Positions 36,901-48,900 of a stretch of 64,000 nucleotides of DNA are shown in pieces. The stretch comes from Taenia hydatigena. Its lineage: Eukaryota > Platyhelminthes > Cestoda > Cyclophyllidea > Taeniidae. The stretch is taken from NCBI GenBank assembly GCA_036345935.2, contig JADWOT020000003.1, positions 15,947,574 through 16,011,573 of the forward strand, in the 5' to 3' direction. The translations under genes and the position numbers were made by a program. The notes below the pieces were generated by a model that made no database searches, was not told the origin of the DNA, and saw only the letters and a program-made list of their open reading frames with translations. The first letter of the stretch is position 1. Each line of letters begins with the position of its first letter.

Positions 36901-39900
36901 GTTTGAGGAGAGTATTTGCACATACCTCACCCAACAAATGCCGCCTTTGATTACAATCAAAGTGCCTTTTGGACAGGTGCATTGTTTAAAAGACAGTCTA
37001 TGTCTGTGTGATTTGACGTCATATAGCCAAACGAAGCGTGACGTGTCAGATGAGCTTTCTGTAGCGTGACGTGTCAGATGAGCTTTCTGTAGGCTTGATG
37101 ACCACTAAGCGTTGACACTTTATTTCCTTTGATATTCGTTTATAAGCCTTAGCATGTACGCGTGTTCTTTGTTCCACCAACCGAGCTTTTGTTCGTAGGC
37201 AGCGGTTGTTCCCAGTCTGAAGTGCTAACAGCATGCTAAACTCGTTGCATGCTGCGTACTTGCAGGTTTTGTGCAGACAAATCCACTCCATATATTCCTC
37301 GCATTCGTCGTTAGCGACTCCGTTGAAAGTATTCAAGCAAAACTCCTCCTCAAAAAGTAGGTTGCATTGAACGAGCACGTGTAAAATAGTCGCCGTGAAC
37401 TACTCCTTAGAATGGTAATCCTTTGCGCAAGTTGTAACTTGTTTAAAGGGTGCAAGCCTTTAAAACGCAAGAACGGTTTACTCTTTTACTTCAAAGTGAA
37501 AAATTACAAAAATCATTGTAAAACCCTCACCGATACACGATATTCTTGAGCAAGTATGGTTAATGACATGTGGGATAAGTTCTTGAAAATTTGGAAATAT
37601 GCAGTAGAAATCGTGAAACTGTGAACGTATGTCATTGCGTACCTGAAATTGTTCCATCCTCTATTTCCTCTACTCACTCCTGCAGCGATTTCTTCCTCCA
37701 TTAGATTTATGGACTTTTCGGTCGCGAACATTCAATGCATGAAAAATTGGTCTTAAAAAATTAAAAGGCATGGTAGGATTTTGCATATTCTTGGATTGTA
37801 TGAGGTTATCATAGGAAATTCAAATAGAGTTGACGAAAATAATGGTACAGAGAAAATGAAGGCGACACCTCCCTTCGTGTTTTGCAAGTAGCATCTAAAT
37901 CACAAGCTTTTTAAGCCTATAAGTAATTGGCCAAGTTTGATAAAAAATGCACGATAGTACGGAATTGTGCCAAGCTTTATTTGCTGCACATAACTGCAAA
38001 AGTACACTTACATTTTAACGATTGAATGTGTCTACACCACTTAAATCCATGTTCCTGTTGACGATCATTTACCGGTTAACGCAAGTTGGGTCACTCATCC
38101 TGCCGGACTACGGTTGATATTCTCTCTTTACTGAGTTGGCTGAACTATCGATGAATACATGCATTCTGCCTTCTCTCCTTGAGATACACAGTTCGAGTCT
38201 ACCAAGAAGGTGAAAAATCGGTGAGTGAGTTGATCCTGCCAGCGGCCTACTGGAGCTTCGGCATCTTCGGAAGCTACTCGTGCACAGCGGAGAATCGATT
38301 GGGCAAAGCTACCGGCTACGTTCGACTGAAGCTGGCCACTCACCCTCATTGTCCAAACGTTACTGCTTGTACGGTGAGTTAAAGCGCTGACAACAGTGAG
38401 AATGGAAAGTGGTGGAATATGCACACGAGCTCCATTTGGTCACGCTTCTAGAGAGGACAAAATTAGGTTGAAGCGTTGAGTAGTGCAAAAGAAATGCTCT
38501 TGCGAGTCGCCACTGAAATAATCCAAGTCAACTTGGTGGTGTTTTAGTCTGAGATGGTTGCTGTGCAGTTTGAAAAGACTACGCTAATAATTACTACGAA
38601 AGCGAGACCTCCTACTTGCATCTCATTTGGTGGGTAGAGTGTGTGGTCAAAAGTGACTCAAGTTAAGTTTTATGCAGCCGCCGACCAGGTTGAGGGCCAA
38701 TTATGCAGCACAGGAAGTCATGTAAAGAGGTGGACGAATGCACCAGCCACCACCTGTTTGCGCTTATTTTGCTGCATTTTGCAGCCGTAACTCGGATTCA
38801 CTGAGGAATGCTTATGTCTCAAGTTTTTCATTAATTGTGCTTCCATTGTCATAAGCTTTCAAGCTTACGAGAAAATGATCATGAAATGGGATGTGCAATG
38901 GCACCAAGAAGGTTCCCAATGGCAGTCCATTTGTGGATTCGCATAATAAGTTAGATATCAAATGTTAACCAGTCTGTTCAGCAAAATCTTTAATAATGGG
39001 CTCTTTTCTTCAAGAGAGTGTAATTTGTGGCTTGTTGACGAATGCGATATAAGTGGTGAGCTGAATCACTTTCCTACCTGAGAAATGAGATTTATTTTGC
39101 GAGTTTTTCCTCGGAAAGTTGCTGCCCATGCAATGCGGTTGCCAACCGAGGAATTCTATTCAAAATTTGTTTCTATAGGAATCACACTATTAAGAATTTT
39201 AGCATGAATTATTAAGGTCATGAATGCGCGGTAGTGTGGAGCTTTAGTCAATTAGGAACCTTCTAATATAGCACAATTAAACTTTCGAATTTTGAATTAT
39301 TTAATGATCATTTGTTATTACAAGATGATTCTCCGTTATATTGTTGTCTTGGCTCTGCAAGATGTTTAAAGTGTTCTTCAGAGAGACCTAATTCTATGCT
39401 ATTAGCTCTCGTTTGGGTGAAATATCCACAAACTGCTTAGTACTAGTCCAGCTGAGAGTACACTCCTTTCTTTCCTAACATGACATCAATTTCGGCTAAA
39501 TGTCGAAGCTAGTGGAGTTAGTGTTTGGAGTGATGTACTTGGTGACTCTGAGAAGGAACAAAAGTAATCAATGCACTCTGCATAATGGTGCAGAACCTGT
39601 TCATTTTACCATGTTTGTTGGCCTTTGAATGCAAATTTACCAAAAGGATAAACTTGACTTCATTCGAGTACATTAGGCGGTTCATTGAACATATTTCTAT
39701 TACCTAGTGAATGAGGTATCTAGCGCAGTCTTGATCGAGCTATGAAGCATTGTCTCTCCCTGAGAAACTATGTCACTTCCGCAATGCGTGCCATTAAAAG
39801 CATATTTTTAGGAAATTGGGCTCCTTTGAAGAAATTTCCTGCGAAAAATCAAAGACATGAAGAAGTGATCACTTGGATTCCTAGCGGACCAGAAACTTCC

Positions 39901-42900
39901 AATGATATCCCAACAACAAAGTCAAATTTCTCTTTATTTCTTTGGTTGCTAAACGTGGTTTTCCCTTGAAAGTCTTATTTTTTTATTAAAACCTAAACGC
40001 TGTCTCAGCGTTAAAAGGGCAACTCAAGAACTATCAAGCCGCACCGAAAGCTACTAAATGTTAACATCTTATCAATTCATATGGTTACGGATGCACTTAA
40101 TCTATTTATGTAAATGTCTCGAAGTATCTTAGGCGTTTGATCTGCTGCTAACTTCCAAGTCGCAGAAAGGAATATCCTCAAATATCCATCAGACTTGTTT
40201 TCCCTTATCAGCAATGCACTACCCCTAATACTTCATGAGCAGTAAATAAGCCGCAAAGTTGTGCACAAAAATTTTTTGCCCTGTTTTGTAAAATTGTTGC
40301 ATTTTCCGGGTAAATTAGGTGGTTCGTTGAGACACCACAACTGAATCACTGTTACATAGCAAATGAGATGTCCATAGCAATCTCTCCATGGGAATTAAGT
40401 TACTCATCCCATGCGCTTGTCGGATGGTGCACTATCTAAGCGTTGTTTATTATGAAATTTTACCTTCCTCGATAAACTTTGGCATGCATTACCAAGGGCC
40501 TGTACATGTTGTGCATTGTGTTCCTGACAAAACAGAAACTTACAGATTATCCGACGACAACCACAAATACCTCGTTATGTTGGTCAAACTTAGTACATAA
40601 TATTGGAACCAAATACTTTATGTAGTGCTTTTTGAGTAGCTACAATCTCACTATTATTCTATTCCAAAGAGTGAGGTTCGAGCAGAAGCGCACTGAAAAC
40701 GCGAATATGGCGGACACTCTCTCCTCATAAAATGCTCCCAATCTGTCTTTATCTTATGGAGATTGACAGGTCAATTTAAGCAGTAATTTGTTGAATGAAA
40801 GTGGTGAGGTAGAGAGTAAATTAATGGCATCGTGGAGTGCGCCATCCAACAGATGACATACCGCGGTGGCGTGAAATGCACCTCTGGTATCATCTACAGG
40901 GCTACTTATGGTGTACTCAAGATCATTTTGGAGAGTGTCACTCGCCACACCGTCACTTAAATTGAGCATGCGAAGCGCATGACCAGCACTACTATGAAAG
41001 TAGCCTATGCTGTCAGAAGCCAAGGAAAAACCCTTCACGGCTATAATGGATAGGTTTTGCCGTAGTTAATGGATGAAAAGATAGATTTCTGGCTGTTAAT
41101 GTTTTGTTGTTGAAACGAGGTAGATCGCATGCAAATGTCCCTTTGTTGAGACTGTCAGAGGCACGCTGCCAGTGTGCATGCAATAGAGGAATAATGAGAG
41201 GAAATTCGCCGTGTCATGTCACCTTCAGTCGCCATTTTCATAACCACATTAGATTCTCTTTATTGCGCCTCCTAATTACTTATCAATTAATCCCGTTTTG
41301 CCTCAAAATTCCTGCTTTGTATGCAGTGTTGAAACTTGAGGTGGAGGAAAGCGTAATCCAGCTTTGCAGTTGGCTTCCCTATGACTGACCTTGAGGGCTT
41401 TCCGCAATGCCACCTTGTTAATTGCTATTCCCCTAGATACAGCGCTCCTAGAGCATGTTTCACTGACGGCGATAAAAATGGTTTCATGCGACTTATTTTC
41501 TGTCAGTAAACAATGCCACTTATTTACATGTGAAAGCCCCAAGAGGTGATAATGCAATTGAGCAGCCAGCTGACTTCGTGAAGATCGCTGGACGTAGCCA
41601 TCAGACTTCTAAATTTATGCCAAGATGTTTGCAGTTGCCTTCTTTGGATTGAAAAGTAAGGTGATATACCACACTTTGCAGACACGCATAAACTTCTGCC
41701 AAACAGGATGTGCAGATACATATCAGTGTAGGTGTATTCTACTGGTACCTTATGTAAAAGTATGTCAACGAAATAACCCCTTCATAACAAAATTAACAGT
41801 AAGGGAAAAGCTAATGCCAAGGTAGTAGAAATGCTTGAGTGAGTTGAGGAAGAGCTCAGTCAGGCGCTGAAAAATCTTTCCCTTAAAAGAGCTAAAAGCA
41901 GACCCCAAACTAAAAGGTCAACTTGAGGACTATTTGCTAAATACAGTCGGCTATGCAACGAAACCTGTCAAATCTCAACATGTCGGTAAATCAAAGGTTG
42001 GGAGCTTGATTTGGTGGGCTGATCAAATATTTTTGAATGATACAGCACCATTACTGAGGCCAAAGTTAACTGTGAAAGATTCCGCTTATAGCATCAAGTG
42101 ATTACTTTGCGACACTTTGTGTGGTCAAAATAAGCGGTATTCTAGTGTTTTGCAATAGTGTCCCCTCGCTTTGCCCATGGTGACTTTGTTTCCAAAGCGA
42201 ATCTTAGCAACCGTTCAGACTTGCATCTCAAAATGGCAAACGGCGGGATAACATGTGACGGAGGCTTAATAACTAAAGGTAGCTAGTCACGTAGTGGAAG
42301 TGCTGTGACAGTCGTAATAGATTAAAGTAACGAAAATAGCTTTTGTTACTATCGCAGGGAAAGCGTGGAGGTTCGTTAGTATGGCCTTAATGTCGCACCG
42401 CAGAGTGGGAATACAACCTGTGAATCCCAGTGTTCACGTAGTTGTGCACACAGTTAAAAGGAGAATCAAGTAACTACAAATGCAAGCAAATAGGTGGAAC
42501 ACATTTGATAGTGTTTCATCCATCAAAGGGCATTTATAACTTTTCTGACTTTTCTGACCCAAGTACATCCAAAGCTTACCTTGAATAATCCAAAATTCTC
42601 GTTCATTTCTCGATTTTCAAAAAAGCACAGAAATGTCAAATTTGTGAGTTTGACATGGTTCTAGTTTAGTAGTAGTGAACCGTTGGCTTGGTCACCATTT
42701 TACGTGAATGTCACATTCTCGAACAACTTATAGACCTTTTAGTTGGGCACCAAAGTTTTTAGAATCCCACTATTTGAATGTTACTGAAAGTACTTTTCAC
42801 TCTGAAAATGCCTGGAATATTGTAAGCGAGCTTATACACGAACTTGGTGATTTCGCAACATTGTAGTATTTTTAGCAGAGTTGAGACGAAATTTATCACA

Positions 42901-45900
42901 TCCAGCATAGCAGGAAGGTTTTTCCAGCACATCGGGAAGTACGGAAAATAACGGTTTTGATGCGGTATCTCGCAAGATGACTCACACGCTCATCAGATAT
43001 GCCCTAAATGCGACATTGTTTCTTTGCTACGGCGAACATGGTGGAAGGGTTGCTGATTCAGTTTAATTACTGGCATACAAGAAAGGTGAGTCTAAAGATC
43101 TTGAAGACATTTTCAAGCACAGTAAATTTTGACAATATCCACGGAACTAAAATCGAAGGCAAATATATTTTGGCTGTCGAAAGGTGCGTTATTTTGTGGG
43201 GGCGTTGAAGACAGACCACAATTTGTGGCATTTCTCAAAAAAAAACAAAATCAAGTTGGGAATATTCAAAGCACAGATTTCATGCATGACAGCTCACGGC
43301 GACGCATTGGAAGCGTTGCCAATGACTTTGATCACCACTAATATGGCGGTGGCATTCTTGCTCGAATGAGCGTTGCTTTTGAGTGGCGTTTTTGATGGTT
43401 GCACTTAATCCAGTCTCTCTCGAAGTAAATAGGATCCAGAAAAGGCAAACTCTCACTTACTTTTCCCATCAACCCATTGGTGCAATATAATTAGTTTTGA
43501 GCAGTTCCATTTCAAATACAATCAAAGGCATGTCATTGACTTTCTCCCACTTCACCCGACACTAAATTTCATGTCCTTCTTTGAAATTGACAGGTGGAAG
43601 CTACATTAGTGGAATTGTGCGTCATTCCACCGAAGGAGACGGGAGGACTACCGCTGACGCATTACGAACTGCGTATCCAACCGTCACCAAACGAGCGTTT
43701 CCATGGTCCCTTCGCTTATCTGCCAGGACGTAGAGTCGTTCGGCTGCCGGACCTCACACCAAACCACTTCTACAAATTTGCACTGTCTGCTGTTACATCT
43801 GCGGGTCGTGGACCGAACACATACATCCAGGTATGCCCTCAAATCGACTTTCTAGCTGCTTTACTTAAGACTGATTGAAATGCGACTAATATACGAGAAT
43901 TTGCAGAGGAAAGGCTTTAAATGCTACTTTGCTTAATGCCTTTTTGAAGGTCATTTAAGGAAATGCAGTTTTTATACATAATCTTTAACCTATCGTTATC
44001 ATTTCAATTTGGTTCTTTGTGGTTCCTACCACTCGTACTGAGGAAGTCGCAACTTTCATTTGCAAGGAAGATTCGAGTAACACTTTGTTGCCTCCTGCCA
44101 TCCCCTTCCCTTTTTGCCCGTTTTCTGATTGGCATTTGAGTTATTTCTCACCTTACTTAATCTCTACATCGAATATTTTATACTCGTTTGCCGAATTTTA
44201 TTCTCAACATTTGTTAATGCGTTGTTATTTTGCAACCCCTCAAAAAATGCTTCAAAATAACTTGCATTTGTTCAGTTTTGCACGGTTTGATGCTGCGCTG
44301 CGCTGTCACACTATGCAGCTCATTTTTAATTGATAGCAACCTTGTTCACGACAACAGCCACTTTGTTGGTGGGGGATCTACCAGGAAATAAGATCCTTTG
44401 CGAATGACTAAATACAATGTTTAAAAAAGATGGACAAAGAATGCTTTGGTGAGATTGGGGATGTGAGAGATAGCATGTAGCGATAGTTCAATTTAGATTT
44501 TCGTATCGAATCAGTAAAAGAAACCACAAATGGTGTCAAATAGTGTTATTTCGCACAATGATTCCGTTTGGGTGATTCGGCATCTGCGTCATTGTATTTG
44601 AGGTTATGACCCGGAAAATCGGTGTGCCAAAGTTGAAGTTAATCGCAACGGACTCGGATGTGACTTCCTCGGACTACTTGGTGCGATGGATCCTCGAATC
44701 GGACGGCGGATCTCCAGTTATCATGTACAAAATCAAAATTCGTCCAGTAGCAACGTCGTGGGGACCAGGTCAGTTAATAAATTCTGACTGCACTTGATAA
44801 CCTATTTCTGCTTTTTCGCATAACAGAATCCTTTAAAGTGAGATAAATTGCGAATATTCTTCGTGCCTGCGCCCATGCAACGTGGTTAAGATGAGCAAGA
44901 CAGATCATTTCCATAACACATTTATGCGCACTGCTTAATGTGTGGCTTGAAAAAGACATCACACGATGAATGTTTACTAATTCATAGCATACAAGGCAGC
45001 CAGAAGCAATTTACTCACAGTCCTTTAGCCACACCAAATCCGTGCGCTCATTTATGCATAAAAGTGCAGTGTGACGGTAATCATAGAAGTTATTTCCATC
45101 TTTGACATGCACTGTTGGCGAGGGCATGTTTCCGATTTCCCATAACAACTATGCACTCTTCCTCTGTGCTCCCAACACTGGCGATTTGAGATTGGGAATC
45201 GAGAGGTAGAGGTTGTGCTTGTGGTCCGCTTTCGGCGTTTCGAAACTATCAATGCGGATGTTTGTAGTTGTACTTGTAAGGAGCATGTAGGTGTATTTTG
45301 TTACAGAAACAAAGGCTGCCTCTATGCGTGAACAATGCGTGCCAAATAATTCCCCTCGCCAATTTGGCGACATGGTTGATCTGGGAATGCAATTACTGAT
45401 CACTCTTAGGTGCTTTTAGAGAGTCAATAATTGAATCACATCTTCCGGATTTTAAGCATATCTTCATTGCTCAGTTGAGGCTGCATTAGATTATTTTAAC
45501 TTGGCAATAGGTAATAAACTGGGGCATCAAATGGAGCAGAGAAGCCTGTCATGATGTGACTACCAATCAGCATATTATTAGATTGTTGTGAAACAGGGCG
45601 TTCTGTCCCCATGGCTCACTGTCTGAAAAACTATGTGTAACATTGAGAAATGCAGCATTGATTTCTAGACCAATTCCACCAGCAAGTATTTGTGCCATAT
45701 CCAAAAGTCCTGGAATTGTGGAGAGCTTACGAACTACTCAAACCAACCGGTAATTGCGACGTATTACCTAAATTAACACAACTACAAGGACTTAATTAGG
45801 AGATTAAATTGTCCTCCTGTTTATGATTTTCAAACTAGGGCATAATTTGGCTGGCCTCCTCAATTGCGACTGAGGAGTTGCGGAGGCAGTTACTGCACTG

Positions 45901-48900
45901 TGCTGAGACCCACTTCGACCAGCAAGGTTCTCAAAAGCATCTGCTTGATTTATTTGCAAGATAGGAGATGAATTGCCTCTAATTTTTGTTCACCGTCACA
46001 TTAATATTGGTCCTGTGGAAGCTCATTATTTTTATTTGACTACCGTGTGTCAATAAGGCAGCAGTGTGACGGGGTTTGATTGGAGGGTTCGTCATCTCTT
46101 TCGATGTGTTAGATTCCATGAATGGTTGAACAACTGATCAAATCGACACCTGACGGATCTATTAACTCTAAGACAGTCATATTTGGTGTCCGGGATTCGT
46201 TGGAACAGATGACAATTCTTCCAAGTTTCTATGATGTGTGAATTTCTCAAAGCGCTTTGACGAATTCTAGTCAAAAGAATGAACTACTCTTATAACCTTC
46301 CTTTGGAAACCAACTAGTTAACGCCGAACTTTGAGCAAAATTGCACAATGAAAAATTAATGGTTTGTATTTGATGTAAAGTGGTTTTTGGAGGTCAGGAA
46401 GAATTGTTTTACGTCAAAGGGTGCCGCATCACGCTATTGAAATAACAGTAAACCTACCTAGTTCTAGTTGGAAACTTGAAGCTGTACTCCTGACACTGAC
46501 TATCTAATCGGAGGGCATGTAGGCTACGTCCTTCATCTCTTTCGCAAACTGAATGACTATGAAACGATTCATCCTTCATCATTATCATCTCCACTCATTT
46601 GTGTAGGTAAGTCTGCATTTGTTTTGAATTAGTTCCCAATTAGAAAGTAATAGGTGTCATATTTGCACACTCGCTTTCCCGTTCAGCGATCGTAAAAATC
46701 AACATCTATTAACAGAAGGTTGGTGATGGGCTTTGGGCTACCATTTACACTGAAAATCGAAATTAAACTCTAAGGTTAGAGGCCGTTTATATTCAGGCTT
46801 AATGGTTTCTGACACAAGCTTGGGTCCCTTACATTTTCAAATTCCTTACATTGTTTTAGTAACCACTGTCAGAATGTCTGTTTCATACTATCGGTCAATC
46901 ATATTGAGTAGATGAATTAACCATAGATAATATTTTTGGTTTTAATATTTAAGCAGTAAATAACGCACATGTTCTGTCTGATACTATGGATTCATAATGA
47001 GTGTTTTAGACATCCCCGTCTGATTGATACTGAAGCTCTCCGACCACCGTCATCACTGATCATTGGCAAAGAGAGGCCTAAGCTTCTGTTATGATGGATT
47101 TTTAGTCGAAATTCGAGAAGGGTTTTGCACTCAACATCTTGGTTCTTACTTGACGATCTTTGAAGTAATCATCATCTAATCAGGGATCAGGAATGTGCTT
47201 TGCCATTTCATCTGATAGGCAACCTGCGTTCACGTCTTTGGAGCCAAAAATCCCTTTGGTGTAGGGATTCTTGAGTCTCTCTTGCGTGCGTACACTTGAT
47301 CTCTTCTTTTGCGTTCTCTTATACTTCCGTTACCTCAGCTCGTATACTGGGGCAGTGAACTACACCACTAACAAATGACTGCACGAAACCTGCTTTAAAA
47401 GTGCCCTACGCGCCTCTTGAAATGATCCCCTCTCAAAAATGCAATGCTCTAGTCATTTCATCATTCCTATCCACAAGTGACAAAAGCATTATAATGTAGC
47501 AGCTTTCCTTTGTACCCAATGGAAGGAAGGAATCACTAAGGGCACCTAAGAGGAAATTTCATCTTAAATGAACTTCTTACAAATCCTTGATTTTTCATTG
47601 TTACGAAACATCTGGAGGTGTCAGCGTTGATTGATGGCTTGAAGCCATTTTAAACCTCTAAATATAAAAGGTGTGACTGGGATGTTAAAGTTTAACCTTT
47701 ACACAGCTTTCATCCACCCTTTCAGTGTAAAATTGCCTTAAAGTGGACAGCCGGATTCGAAACCAACTAGTGAAAAGATGCATTCTATCACTTTAAAAAG
47801 GGAGGAATTTTTTGGCGTTAAAACCATAGTACCGCCTACACAGAATTTCTAATATCCCTTCCCAAATGTTCATAATGTGTACGGTAAAGCCGTGTAGATA
47901 TGTTTGGTTGGATTGGTACAAAGTAAAAACTGCCTTAGTCGACCTTTTGATATTAGAGCGCATTTCTCAAAGAATGTTACAGCTTGGTCCGTGGAAAGTG
48001 ATCCACCCAGCTGTCTCAATTTATGGCTAACTACATCCTGCGTTTAAGAAGTTGAAAAATCTGATTCCCATTAGTTTCACATGGTCAAAGCATTTGGCGA
48101 AGTTGTTTCCCCTTCTTTCATATGCATTGGCGGATTTTAGCTGCGTTGATTGACATTAATTTCTTTTAAGGGGCAGTACATGATGAGGAGAGAGAAGAGT
48201 TTAACGACTTGATGAATGGTAGACACAGATGCTCATTACAGATAGCGTCAAGTAATAAGCTGATAATTAAACTCCCCACTACGATGATGGTCATAGACGT
48301 GTTATGACCAAGGCTAAAATTAGTTGGTAGCTTCAATCTTGTCAAATTTACCACTGAGGGTGTTGTACGACATACGAGGCAGGAAATATAGCTGTCATCG
48401 GTGTTTCTCTTCCACGTTATTTTCATAAGAAAAAGCTACCAAAAATGGCTTAAGTGCCTGCAGAGTTGATACCTTCCTTCTGTCTAGTTTCCGCATGCAC
48501 CCGACTGCCTCAATATTTGAGTGGTTAAACTGGTTTAGCATTGCGTAATTCCTGACTCAGTCCTGATTCCCGAAGCAGCATTTCTATGGACATGAAGGGG
48601 AACTTGATGGCTTTGGTATGACCCCATGACAACAGATCGATCGCCCTACCTGCACAATTGAATTTACGCATAAAAATGTAGATGTGCAAATTTATAGGTC
48701 TATCCTCTGACCTCACACTTTCATTCCCCTCACCACAGTACAAAGGCAGATAACACCGTTGGGTTCGTGGACGGTCTTCGACGTGCTGTCTCGAGACGCC
48801 GACAGGAGAACGCGGCATGGGGTGGAAGGCATGTACCGAATCAAAAGCCTTCAACCGGGCACCTCCTACGAGGTCAATCTGGTTGGTCAGAACTCAGTGG

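Larger units (their letters stand above)
34270..37380 (+). repeat. Direct repeat E, copy 1 (intron 5)
   Basis: Colinear with 61075-63870, same orientation, diverged with indels. Matching stations are 34293/61087, 35125/61870, 35440/62300, 35520/62380, 35700/62610, 36570/63150, 36780/63355 and 37170/63740. Copy 1 lies in intron 5 and copy 2 at the far right edge beyond the right inverted arm. No coding content was recognised. This copy also contains an internal duplication (35690-36420) and a perfect 28-bp tandem pair. Confidence 0.8.
32362..38183 (+). other. Intron 5
   Basis: About 5.8 kb between the two exons of Ig5. It is filled mainly by the diverged duplications listed separately (33340-33990 and 34270-37380). 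Between these I see no exon. Sequence around 37860-37985 recurs inverted at about 51785-51910. The acceptor region is CTGCCTTCTCTCCTTGAG, which I chose over an AG eight bases downstream because only it keeps the reading frame. Confidence 0.6.

Noticed and set aside
38191..38373. Alternative exon 6 start at ACACAG|TTC
   Set aside because: It enters in phase 1 whereas exon 5 leaves in phase 2. Only the acceptor at 38183 keeps the Ig5 frame.
40754..41038. 94-codon minus-strand frame in intron 6
   Set aside because: It starts at GTG, has no ATG, only a weak acceptor-like sequence before it and no recognisable motif. A frame of this length is expected by chance in 64 kb.
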